This document shows, piece by piece, positions 39,501 to 45,057 of a stretch of 64,000 nt of DNA (position 1 is its first letter; the number at the start of each line of letters is the position of its first letter). Location of the stretch: NCBI GenBank assembly GCA_016196565.1, contig JACPXK010000006.1, positions 76,098-140,097 on the forward strand. Direction: 5' to 3'. Both the position numbers and the translations under genes were made by a program. The notes under the pieces were generated by a model, which made no database searches, was not told where the DNA came from, and worked only from the letters and a program-made list of their open reading frames with translations. This DNA is from Candidatus Omnitrophota bacterium (lineage in GTDB: Bacteria > Omnitrophota > Omnitrophia > Omnitrophales > Aquincolibacteriaceae).

Positions 39501-40379
39501 ACGCAGATTGAGCATATCCGCGAAGTACTGGCTACCTTCGGCGTAAGGTTAGCGGGTGATTCGGATTACGAAGTGTCCGATTTTTTTGAGTCCACCCAGG
39601 TACAAAAATTATGGGATAGCTCTCTTACAGATTTATTCGAGTTTCGCCCGGCAACTGAAATTGCCCTTGAGAAGGCCGGGCTTCTATCGGTAGGACAAAT
39701 TCTTTTGCTTAGTTACCGCGAGCTCGAAGCTAAAATTAATAACCGGGCCGCAGAAGTTGAAAAGAAATTAACCGAAAAAGAATTACGTCTGCGGCCGGGT
39801 TGGCAGGGAAACACCCAAAATTTAGGGCCACGCAAAAAAACTGCGAGTATCGGTCGCCAAGCACCGCCTCGTTCCGAGACGCGGGAACAGCCAGTCAAAA
39901 CAAAAGGAATGATTTTCATACCGGCCAAGGATATGGTACGGCTCTCGTCAGAAGAACTTTTTACGGAAGCTTATACTCAGAGAAGTGAGGTCCGTTTTAT
40001 TGTCTATGGAAAATTGATTCCCAGTACCGCAGAAATCAATGCCTTTTTAAAATTGCCTAATGTGTCCCAAGTCCATACGGATTCCGAAGAAACGGTTTTG
40101 AACCGGTATGCAGTCCCAAGCGGCATCGCGGTAAGGTTTGTGTCGAATGAAAACGGGCTAAGAAGTGGCGCGGTAAGACCGGAAGTCCGAAAAAACCTGA
40201 AGGCCGTGCTGCTGCGCGATCAGCCCGGGATTGTCACCTTTGCGCGGTTGGTTGCCACGGACGCCCTCAATCGATCGGAAGTCAGAGAAATAAACGGCAC
40301 GGTTATGCCCGCGGAAGAATTTCTTAAGGCCCTCGACGCCGGCCGGCGGTCGAAATGGGCCGTGGCTTATGCGGCTTAA
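30561..40379 (+). CDS. giant exported multidomain protein with RSExR linker motifs; possible polyprotein
   Basis: 3272 residues, uninterrupted. In order: Sec-type signal peptide (1-29); a region with IQDAH (H65), FEEGYEG and GGFH (H355), the spacing and motif type of TraB/TIKI/ChaN-like proteins; two membrane helices (about 496-547); a charged helical stretch (850-970); a Tat-like motif SRRNFLK at 992-998 followed by a hydrophobic segment; two helices (about 1382-1430); HEFVH metalloprotease motif at 1541-1545; a chymotrypsin-fold protease domain with H1760, D1795 and C1880 (GICGSPL); helical HEAT-like stretches (about 2190-2330, 2690-2890); two modules resembling the RNA polymerase alpha C-terminal domain (about 2945-3095). 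RSE[MTAV]R occurs at 660, 974, 1334, 1709, 3104, 3141 and 3238, with LSEMR at 2488 and weaker forms at 2180 and 3206. It is the only plus-strand gene left of the origin and ends directly against the SDR gene. Function unknown. Confidence 0.85.
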   Translation: MKSFPFAKCVGLWILLCFVGTQLIPAGYGEITPSRAISIPSRLGTVEEFHRGPSGKTVLYIQDAHDSLEAQKNIAKMIHLLAGREKIQTVFEEGYEGPVPTDRYFRFIKNLKIREKVSYFFLDKLRLGAAEYAHINRKRDFKLIGADNLKLHRENIAAYRKAAKHQKSLVEDIDVMLSEIKNLSDQYFPAKFKEWMKDKEKYEKGDLELGDYLKRHLISSEIKSIAPKTFFEEMVLLENNIATAYLTTSRDLKIFEYYKNLGLLRRLALLRLTSIEYASASPILKNTRTQEIAGFIAREGKKSLALSKQWEPGIHHAMKFYEIAGRRDEMIEKRLRQFLNQPAENTAVLVFGGFHKENIQRTLTGLGYSHYLITPKISGEDPVHQAYYKQLMAVGHHAFEKPFLPAAADRAPSILMERFAGPLIQDVSGIVFRNPDLSPELIARKLKRPLNPGVSFSEARAIQNKSAMEIFSFWKNSKQTIDQEKIRLKKNRRAALRLAGFFIFLSMPLAASVFILIGFTGGLGGLFQKIYTAYAVTLLLAGPVTFFVADRYYLRAVQRLDDDIEAFDEFHDTVLSELKRWWQTPSGVSSKKLPVLEKKIVGDLAVSLNPIHIKKMIGAVLAVAAYLENHRFPRFYLRPALSAYSPELASKLHSFFELTRSETRTEIIPREIFQMLEQFPQPPYGSNTALVLVPSTLQKPGKAGKAMLIIENKSGVTKKRQYDLPSSIDSRLKTGNYNATLYIPAGSSTMIEIMHITQSVLDIGPDQKQLQKKYPAYLILVDENPFEPLWGKAWPKVVKIFMNPADGESDVQEWESIQPLLPQMQIFWAGLKAKEEELERKFAGLNENTRLALHSTAQLRRAYVWDKIGTERWEALRDQLYAFNEETNSVYDKFRFYRRKTKALVEDFLKRYRSVSSQNVQAFLRNFRNAYKLYHDGAQKALNELIAAITRRDQILDEMKRALAASENDSDKGRSEMRTAQENDPLFKNSVSRRNFLKTAGAAVSTATTGGSIQTFVTTGMIDSLCHLVAVPMIPSEYLMDQFEKDPRIALLNWMQENALGFQASEMQDRSRFSNRAAKLFLSGVTTGLSEASQQERYFKNPSSVRLVPQKQFTGRLRFLNLLGGNPSRDSQDFVAYWEVLAKKVLAKRIRWLNFLRKNPETSITNIQAAWEGINDVRAVQRQLRKFSFLPAEQQIDVLTQIYGARSNFLNDWLVKFQPQVVKSFEELYDSMQRFSKKENRVEPTEKVPISQDILRLFSQIAAILKHSENPLLKLYFGPHLGRLQKKFSDFEHSYRLMQNSYAITESDYRDLKDLTDRIRLFQKAFIPEPPPIRSEMRTEKSTADPRSRNAHPLDLRYFPIVIADFIEDTLQTAKNASSWKRQLTVYLLTVIPPIAYLGIEFLILGASWTPFLILSGVVAFSALIPAISVWRALIKDRNHTFQSTLRQAYRTLKIHPLSSLVEIAKRSALTHLIPQEIETLEAFVKILPSNLEFRVFHDLREWLWDVQSEIGAMFYLPYMRHGVHEIGMLDFFASPSFLSHEFVHLLQDLARQKSGRDASIDLTEQMEKFMETKNLKESSLGQAWKTWKENLVLSDYEETSIPEEFSSYFYHTLWALEWKQDERHMGPDYEARAPGRWDSRIGPFYEKVRQRKPGLQKMDEAMLDFIKALQTSVPAEDKAFLIRLFRDHYQSLHPQIPLPELLKDPASRSEARQNGKTLVENYSHSIAQIWLPKTEDNYGFMGAVIGEDEKHYYVLTLGHAFHSHKNEILGTFYDDPSPVPAKLEYLEKTNAVKDLAVLSFPKSAFGSSFKLKPLRISSHTLSRFKRKPLHLDFVHWKEAKSNIQHKIQLKISRRIARLKKGVKHSLLELRKAPFAHGICGSPLCVAGRLAGMAAWFIATQQKNGTWESEKFPDFMAMPATTLREFVQRWEKYRKWREAYEKKWTNGQDLIPTQDISWEEVEGDDYERTLENAWGLVDPFYPKPEKIDGKTRTLAEQMMTVMRIAALRGFMAHGLTWTAYQNYSDFKEIFAEDAYYYFAKAISNNHLPFSNAEFPYLWVDNEGRLFNPTTGQPVFGNFDGVFNSEVPLVDYRQANSFGYAWVMLSPEVRQLGNLDPISSQYHLYYLVPTSRDREEMREEINDSLILEAKERSSRILAETLPKIITYAEFIRQHSDLLNTAPETRVMTKKEAIPIDITVRINAIWSETTKDLLEDDDAVIASVIDRYEGVDHPTRRLALRLAVGSEHTPLFEKALAVLKNPSEPAGIVNYTLFVLDQSKDIHRSLVYKTLKSYIWSENYQQRIIALEGLSNIHYPLPISLLSVIENSYEAETDEAIRLYMETILRKYYRSPSLLSDTPEFFRNFKVESRKNLDAALEQIWGVHYRSHDSDDGESFFDLNTSLKSFYAAIDNAQDRGILYLMPIGDPKTLKDGDYMIDFSKTSLGIYRHEALGLTDLSAGVFITKPKEVQERLLEISLTSRKIVFGATALSEMRTDKVFVIEQPQKEGPVSLGKTVIKTPGDLGEILKSDAFENHYLEALLSLDPPWLMLRKRDWTIEADISRGPYLADAFEALDAEKWTDGRAQLIIDEIDAILGREESFSRAIFSRLANMETSLRIHRLIPLKTMGELIRMAAADFASQNLKPFKDHKARLQDYLRPLMSLRNLIIRGSKEITENTLYRYSPPGKTKTEPKASDENAAQLAAASPEEIIRSYQRHTTPEIIGAVKALNADEVTKLESELVLMLNHFSDASMETTILQALEKRKVLGQKLLGLIAERGLRSPHLETQTSALKILTASHFTGYGEKITGLLSSKDIEVRLLALLALVQSQGRDSLVELWRLSADTHPFMRIAAAAAIKYFERYEDPAAAAANIFDVLFSGWIYGALEDLLKHPQIIRKAPLPVTAAPAQAVKKFLSAKSNKPADTKIAGPKITGNFGFLELLIGRHTFKGPVTKRLDELKIRTIGALSQKSIADLKGHGFNDTQIEHIREVLATFGVRLAGDSDYEVSDFFESTQVQKLWDSSLTDLFEFRPATEIALEKAGLLSVGQILLLSYRELEAKINNRAAEVEKKLTEKELRLRPGWQGNTQNLGPRKKTASIGRQAPPRSETREQPVKTKGMIFIPAKDMVRLSSEELFTEAYTQRSEVRFIVYGKLIPSTAEINAFLKLPNVSQVHTDSEETVLNRYAVPSGIAVRFVSNENGLRSGAVRPEVRKNLKAVLLRDQPGIVTFARLVATDALNRSEVREINGTVMPAEEFLKALDAGRRSKWAVAYAA
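33480..33494 (+). other. RSEMR motif (residue 974) directly before the Tat-like segment
   Basis: RSEMRT is followed within about 18 residues by NSVSRRNFLKTAGAAVS. The 19 bases here are identical to those at 34560-34578. It separates a charged helical region from what looks like the start of a new exported module. Confidence 0.6.
35181..35195 (+). other. HExxH zinc-protease motif within the giant protein
   Basis: SHEFVHLLQDL (H1541-H1545) follows a hydrophobic segment and lies about 170 residues before an RSEAR motif. The third ligand is not assigned. An HExxH alone occurs by chance, but the hydrophobic flank and the context SFLSHEFVHLLQ are typical of gluzincin-like helices. Confidence 0.5.
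35685..36290 (+). other. chymotrypsin-fold (PA clan) protease domain with Cys at the nucleophile position
   Basis: Starting right after RSEAR (1709): VLTLGHAFHSH (H1760), AVKDLAVLSF (D1795) and HGICGSPLCVAGRLAGM (C1880). The D-L-A-V-L context and the G-x-[S/C]-G-[S/G]-P-L block are hallmark trypsin-fold signatures. Most cellular members have Ser where Cys1880 stands; viral 3C-like proteases have G-x-C-G. The next residue but one is Ser1882, which is not the aligned nucleophile. Confidence 0.65.
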
Positions 40380-41237
40380 TCAAATTTTGCGTGATTCAAA
40401 ATGAAGGACCTGTCCGGTTACCTGGGTCATCAAATCAGAGCAAAGATAAATCAAAAACTCAGCCACTTCTTCAGGATCGGAAAAACGGGCAAGAGGACTT
40501 AAATCGCGATTTTTCTGAATCACCTCTTCCGGAAGATTCTCGGTCATGGGCGACATCATGAATCCGGGATTGACGGCATTGGCCAAAATTCTTTTTTTGC
40601 CGAGCTCCTGAGCCAGAGACTTCACCAAGCCGATCACGCCCGCCTTGGATGCCGCATAATTGGAGATCCCGAATCCTCCGGTTACCGCTGCCCTGCTTGT
40701 AAGAATAAAAATTTTGCTGGCAACGTCATCCTGCCCTAAAGGACTGCCCTGACTTCCCATTAATGATTTAATGAAAGTCATGGGCTGAGGCGAAGCCGAA
40801 GGATCTCGCTTAGATTCTTCGCCCCTTTGGGGCTCAGAATGACGAGAGCTTTTTTTCCGAAATAAAAGCGGAAAAAGTTTTTTGGTCAAATAATAGGGCG
40901 CCCTAAGATTCACGGCCATCACGCTGTCCCAATCTTCTTCGCTCATATTCTGAATGGTGTGATCCCGGATAAGCGCCGCATTATGAATAAGCACGTCCAA
41001 ATGTTCGATTTTATTTCTTAAAAGCGCCGCCAATTCGTCGATTTGCTTTGTATCCGCTAAATCAACCGGATATCCTTCAGCCCCTTTTTTTTCAAGTTCT
41101 GCCGCTTCTTTTTGATTTTGATAATAGGTAAATATCACCCGGCCTCCAGCCTGCATTGCCTTTGCGGCAAAAGCGCGTCCCAAACGGCTTGTCCCGCCCG
41201 TGATCAAAATAATTTTATTGGAAAGAGTAATGTTCAA
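40380..41237 (-). CDS. short-chain dehydrogenase/reductase with a translated repeat insertion
   Basis: An SDR with the NAD(P) motif ITGGTSRLGRAFA, HNAALI (NNAG-equivalent), catalytic Ser in ILTSRAAVTGG and YAASKAGVIGL with Tyr and Lys. FabG-like by length once an internal segment of about 42 residues (SRHSEPQRGEESKRDPS through GQDDVA) is removed; this segment sits in the loop before the strand carrying the catalytic Ser and comes from a palindromic repeat at 40724-40844. The catalytic residues are intact and the frame is open, so it may still work. TTG start overlaps the bioB stop (TTGA). It may serve the pimeloyl branch of biotin synthesis; that is inference. Confidence 0.88.
   Translation of the reverse strand: MNITLSNKIILITGGTSRLGRAFAAKAMQAGGRVIFTYYQNQKEAAELEKKGAEGYPVDLADTKQIDELAALLRNKIEHLDVLIHNAALIRDHTIQNMSEEDWDSVMAVNLRAPYYLTKKLFPLLFRKKSSRHSEPQRGEESKRDPSASPQPMTFIKSLMGSQGSPLGQDDVASKIFILTSRAAVTGGFGISNYAASKAGVIGLVKSLAQELGKKRILANAVNPGFMMSPMTENLPEEVIQKNRDLSPLARFSDPEEVAEFLIYLCSDLMTQVTGQVLHFESRKI
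40724..40844. mobile_element. MITE/REP-like element inserted in the SDR gene
   Basis: Terminal inverted repeats CGTCATCCTG (40724-40733) and CAGAATGACG (40835-40844) match at 9 of 10 positions. Inside are the sequences GGCTGAGGCGAAGCCGAAGG and GAAGAATCTAAGC-type text (on the minus strand) that I recognise from a widespread non-autonomous repeat often mistranslated as HSE...GQDDV. No transposase is near. Confidence 0.7.
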
Positions 41238-42283
41238 TGACAGGAAGTACGCTCAGAACTTGCGGCCGAAACGTTTGCGGGAAGTTCCTGGGTCTTGGGA
41301 TTTTTTGAAGGCTTGAAACCGGCTTCTTTCAGCATTTCAAAATCATCGCGAATGGGATTGCCTTCCGTCGTCAGATACCCTCCGATAATAAGTCCGTTGG
41401 CCCCGCCTTTTAAGGCCATTTTTTGATACCGGCTTCCGAGATTCACTTCGCGGCCGCCGGCTAATTTGATATTGGCCTTAGGGTGAATAAAACGAAAAAC
41501 AGCGATGGTTTTCACCATTTCCACGGGATCCGGGGCCGGGACATTTTCCAGCGGCGTTCCCGGCCGCGGATTGAGAACATTCATCGGAAGGCAGTGAGGC
41601 GCATAGGGTTTAAGCTCAAAGGCGAGTTTCACGCGGTCTTCGCGCGTTTCTCCCATGCCCAAAATTCCGCCGGAACAAATTTCTACTTCGCCTTCTTGAA
41701 GCATGCGAAGCGTTTCGATTCTTTTGTCATACGTGTGAGTGGAAACAATATTAGGATAAAATTCGCGCGAACTTTGCAAATTATTATTAAAACGCCTGAG
41801 GCCGGCTTCTTTCAAACGCTCCACACGATCACTCGTCAAAAAACCCAGCGAGCCGTCCAGATTCATGGAGGTTTCGGCTTTAAGGCGTTTGTAAATTCCG
41901 ATCACCTCATCGAATTCTTTATCGTTCAAATCGCCGCCGCTTGTGACCACGCAAAAATTCTGCGCGCCTTTTTTTTCGAATTCCTTGGCCGCTTTCACCA
42001 CTTCATCTGGCGACATTAATTGATAACGGTTCACACGCGTGTCAAAGCGCACGGATTGCGAGCAAAAACCGCAGTCTTCGCCGCAAAGATAGCTTTTGGC
42101 GTTCACGAGAGAGCAAAGGCCCGGCTCATCCGAATTAAAATGAAAAGTGATTTCGCGCGCGGCCGCGAGCAAGAGGTCCAAATCGGCCTGGTTTTCGATT
42201 TCGACGAGGCGCATGCCTTCTTCAAAAGTGATTTCGCCGCCGGCAAGGACTTTCACTTTTAATTCTTCGATGAATTTTTTCAT
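41234..42283 (-). CDS. bioB: biotin synthase
   Basis: BioB is a radical-SAM enzyme inserting sulfur into dethiobiotin. The cluster motif C-x3-C-x2-C is in YLCGEDCGFCSQS. Further markers are RFNNNLQSSREFYPNI with Asn/Arg residues around the second cluster, EICSGGILGMGET and LNPRPGTPLE. The 349-residue length is normal with a C-terminal tail. The ATG overlaps the NIL gene stop by one base (TAATG). It lies in the sulfur operon, apart from bioF, bioA and bioD. Confidence 0.96.
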   Translation of the reverse strand: MKKFIEELKVKVLAGGEITFEEGMRLVEIENQADLDLLLAAAREITFHFNSDEPGLCSLVNAKSYLCGEDCGFCSQSVRFDTRVNRYQLMSPDEVVKAAKEFEKKGAQNFCVVTSGGDLNDKEFDEVIGIYKRLKAETSMNLDGSLGFLTSDRVERLKEAGLRRFNNNLQSSREFYPNIVSTHTYDKRIETLRMLQEGEVEICSGGILGMGETREDRVKLAFELKPYAPHCLPMNVLNPRPGTPLENVPAPDPVEMVKTIAVFRFIHPKANIKLAGGREVNLGSRYQKMALKGGANGLIIGGYLTTEGNPIRDDFEMLKEAGFKPSKNPKTQELPANVSAASSERTSCH

Positions 42284-42525
42284 TATCCCTCGACAATATC
42301 CCCAAGCACAGAATCGACTTTGACGCCTTTATCCCGAAAAATTTTTTCGGCTTTTTCGATATTTTTCGCGTCGCCTTCAAGCTCCACCGTGGCTTCGCCT
42401 TCTTCGGCCGTGATTTTGGCGCGGCGGATGTTGAGCAGCAAATTCAAATCGCGGGCCACCACAAACATAATGGGCTCTTTGATCAGCTTTTGCGGAAAAT
42501 ACAAATGAAAGGCTTTCTTAGGCAT
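42283..42525 (-). CDS. NIL-domain protein
   Basis: An 80-residue protein made of one NIL domain (FHLYFPQKLIKEPIMFVVAR, then LNIRRAKITAEEGEATVELEG). NIL domains occur at the C-terminus of the methionine ABC transporter ATPase MetN and beside ferredoxin domains in proteins linked to homocysteine synthesis. Here it stands alone between a MoaD-like carrier and bioB, so a sensing or sulfur-metabolism role is likely but undefined. Confidence 0.85.
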   Translation of the reverse strand: MPKKAFHLYFPQKLIKEPIMFVVARDLNLLLNIRRAKITAEEGEATVELEGDAKNIEKAEKIFRDKGVKVDSVLGDIVEG

Positions 42526-42543
42526 AAATTTTTCCTTTTTGTT

Positions 42544-42819
42544 TTATCCGCCCGCGATGGCCGGAACAATGGAAATTTCGTCGCCGTCTTTGACGGGTGT
42601 TTCATCTTGATTCAGAAAACGAATGTCTTCTTCATTCAGGTAAACATTCACAAAACGCCTGATCTTTCCCTGCTCATCGCAAAGCCGGTCTTTGATGCCG
42701 GGAAATTTTTTTTCGAGTTCTTGAATAAGACTTTTAATGTTTGTGGCGCTTACTTCCACTTCCGCTTTTTGCTGGGTAAGTTTTTGCAGCGGTGTGGGGA
42801 TTCTGACTTTAACCGACAT
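42544..42819 (-). CDS. MoaD/ThiS-family sulfur carrier ending in Gly-Gly
   Basis: The 91-residue protein has the ubiquitin-like fold pattern ([44 protein letters not shown]) and ends in GG, the site that is adenylated and thiocarboxylated. The neighbours are thrC and cysK, so it resembles CysO, which donates sulfur for cysteine synthesis in Mycobacterium, more than a molybdopterin carrier; no other moa gene is in the window. The E1-like activating enzyme is not seen here. Overlaps thrC by 11 bases. Confidence 0.9.
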   Translation of the reverse strand: MSVKVRIPTPLQKLTQQKAEVEVSATNIKSLIQELEKKFPGIKDRLCDEQGKIRRFVNVYLNEEDIRFLNQDETPVKDGDEISIVPAIAGG

Positions 42820-44065
42820 GATGAGTCTCCTTTGATTTTTTCATGACTTTTTCTTCAAAAGAAGCAAGATTGGGCTCGATGGCAAAGGCCTGACCCACGG
42901 AGTCTTGAATCGCTTCCTGGGTTTTGAGGCCGTTTCCGGTAATGGCCAAAACCGTCACTCCGTTTTTGGAAATTTTGCCGGATTCGATCAAACGTTTAGC
43001 GGTTGCTACCGTCACTCCGCCGGCGGTTTCGGTGAAAATTCCTTCGGTACGCGCCAAAAGCTTGATGCCTTCCCGGATTTCATCATCGCTGACAATGGCC
43101 GCCGAACCTCCCGAATCACGAACAACGTCTTTGGCATAATAACCGTCGGCCGGATTTCCGATCGCAAGTGATTTAGCAATGGTTTGAGGTTTTACGGGTT
43201 TGATCACGTCCGCGGCTGACAAAATAGCCGTGGCAATCGGCGAACATCCTTCCGGCTGGGCACAATGAATTTTGGTGGCCAGTTTATTTTCGAGAAGTCC
43301 CAATTTATCAAATTCTTTCAGGGCCTTCCAAATTTTGGTGATAAGCGATCCGCTTGCAGCCGGAACCACGATATGATCGGGCGCGCGCCAGCCAAGCTGT
43401 TCGGCAATTTCAAAGCCAAGCGTTTTGGATCCTTCCGCGTAATAAGCGCGAAGATTGATATTCACAAAACCCCAGCGGTATTTGGCGGCGATCTCGGCGC
43501 AAAGCCGGTTCACATCGTCATAATTGCCGTTGACGGCCACGAGATTGGGCGAATAAACCAAGGTGCCCACGATTTTTGCCTGCTCCAAATTGGCGGGGAT
43601 AAAAATGTAGCGTTTAAATCCCGCCCAGGCGGCATTGGCCGCCACCGAATTGGCGAGATTTCCCGTGGAAGCGCAGGACACCGTGTCAAAACCCAGTTCG
43701 CGCGCGCGCGATAAAGCAACCGCCACCACGCGGTCCTTAAACGACCAGGTCGGATGGCAAACCGAATCATCTTTAATGTAGAGGTCTTTGGCGCCCCATT
43801 CTTTGCCCAGCCTTTCGGCTTTCACAAGCGGGGTAAAGCCGGAATAAAATCCGGCTGTCGGTTCGCCGTCGATCGGCAGCAACTCGCGGTATCGCCAAAG
43901 GCTTTTGGGGCCTTTTTGGATTTTTTCGCGCGTTAAAACTTTTTTGATGCCGTCATAATCGTAACCCACCTCGAGCGATCCAAAACAATATTCGCAAACA
44001 TAAAGCGCCTGTTTGGGGTATTCGCGGGCACATTCACGGCAGCGAAGATTTTTAACAAAAGACAT
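42809..44065 (-). CDS. thrC: threonine synthase
   Basis: ThrC converts O-phosphohomoserine to threonine (PLP). An N-terminal zinc-ribbon-like pattern ([23 protein letters not shown]) precedes the fold-type II core with the Schiff-base lysine in [14 protein letters not shown] and the phosphate loop [14 protein letters not shown]. The 418-residue form with zinc ribbon is common in archaea and many bacteria. Position beside a sulfur carrier and cysK leaves open a role with a sulfur nucleophile instead, because O-phosphohomoserine is also a homocysteine precursor. Confidence 0.9.
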   Translation of the reverse strand: MSFVKNLRCRECAREYPKQALYVCEYCFGSLEVGYDYDGIKKVLTREKIQKGPKSLWRYRELLPIDGEPTAGFYSGFTPLVKAERLGKEWGAKDLYIKDDSVCHPTWSFKDRVVAVALSRARELGFDTVSCASTGNLANSVAANAAWAGFKRYIFIPANLEQAKIVGTLVYSPNLVAVNGNYDDVNRLCAEIAAKYRWGFVNINLRAYYAEGSKTLGFEIAEQLGWRAPDHIVVPAASGSLITKIWKALKEFDKLGLLENKLATKIHCAQPEGCSPIATAILSAADVIKPVKPQTIAKSLAIGNPADGYYAKDVVRDSGGSAAIVSDDEIREGIKLLARTEGIFTETAGGVTVATAKRLIESGKISKNGVTVLAITGNGLKTQEAIQDSVGQAFAIEPNLASFEEKVMKKSKETHHVG

Positions 44066-44083
44066 GATGAAAAATAATCTCCT

Positions 44084-45040
44084 TTATTGTTTGAAGGCTT
44101 CATCCATACTGAGGTATCTTTCGCCGGTATCCGGGAAAATAGCCACCACGGTTTTGCCCGGGCCAAGATCCTTGGCTACTTTTATAGCCGCCCAGCATGC
44201 AGCACCTGTGGAAATTCCGCCCAAAATTCCTTCTTTGGAAGCAAGCGCCAGCGAAGTCTGCCAGGCATCTTGATCATCCACCAGAATCACTTCATCGATG
44301 ATATTGCGGTTCAACACTTCCGGAACAAAACCGGCGCCGATTCCCTGAATTTTGTGTTTGCCCGGGGCCCCGCCGGAAAGAACCGGGGAATTTTTCGGCT
44401 CCAGCGCAATAATTTTTATTTTCGGATTTCTTTTTTTGAAAACCTCGCCGCAGCCGGTAATGGTCCCGCCGGTTCCGACACCGGAGATAAAGGCGTCGAA
44501 TTTTCCGTCCAAGGCTTCCCAAATTTCCTCGGCCGTAGTTTCACGGTGAATTTTAGGATTGGCGGGATTGGCAAATTGCTGCGGAATAAACCCGCCTTTG
44601 TTTTGCTCCGCAATTTCTTTGGCTTTGGCGATCGCGCCCTTCATGCCTTCGGCACCGGGCGTTAATACCACTTCCGCACCAAAACGTTTTAAAAGCTGCC
44701 GTCTTTCCACACTCATGGTTTCGGGCATGGTGAGAATGAGTTTATAGCCTTTTACCGCACACACAAGAGCGAGTCCAATTCCGGTGTTGCCGGAAGTCGG
44801 TTCTACGATAATGCTGTTTTTATTGATCAGCCCTTTTTCTTCGGCGTCGCGAATCATGCTGAGGCAAATGCGGTCTTTGACACTAAAACCGGGGCTGAAG
44901 GATTCGAGTTTTCCATAAACCGTCGCCGATCCCGGTTGGACAAGTTTATTGATTTTAACCAGCGGGGTATTGCAAATAAGTTCCAAGGCATTTTCCGCAG
45001 CGAGCGGTTTGTTTTTAGATTTCATTTGAGCTGTAGCCAT
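44084..45040 (-). CDS. cysK: cysteine synthase (CysK/CysM type)
   Basis: A PLP beta-replacement enzyme with the Schiff-base lysine in SPGFSVKDRICLS, the substrate loop EPTSGNTGIGLALV and the phosphate-binding GVGTGGTITGCG. I place the start at the ATG 45038-45040 (AGGAG 6 bases upstream); a GTG one codon upstream is possible. O-acetylserine is the usual acceptor, but with a GG-ending carrier two genes away, a CysM-type reaction using thiocarboxylate is possible. Confidence 0.93.
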   Translation of the reverse strand: MATAQMKSKNKPLAAENALELICNTPLVKINKLVQPGSATVYGKLESFSPGFSVKDRICLSMIRDAEEKGLINKNSIIVEPTSGNTGIGLALVCAVKGYKLILTMPETMSVERRQLLKRFGAEVVLTPGAEGMKGAIAKAKEIAEQNKGGFIPQQFANPANPKIHRETTAEEIWEALDGKFDAFISGVGTGGTITGCGEVFKKRNPKIKIIALEPKNSPVLSGGAPGKHKIQGIGAGFVPEVLNRNIIDEVILVDDQDAWQTSLALASKEGILGGISTGAACWAAIKVAKDLGPGKTVVAIFPDTGERYLSMDEAFKQ

Positions 45041-45057
45041 CACGGTCTCCTTTTTAT

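Noticed and set aside
40724..40844. Insertion as a reason to call the SDR a pseudogene
   Set aside because: The frame stays open and all catalytic residues remain, so a working enzyme is possible.
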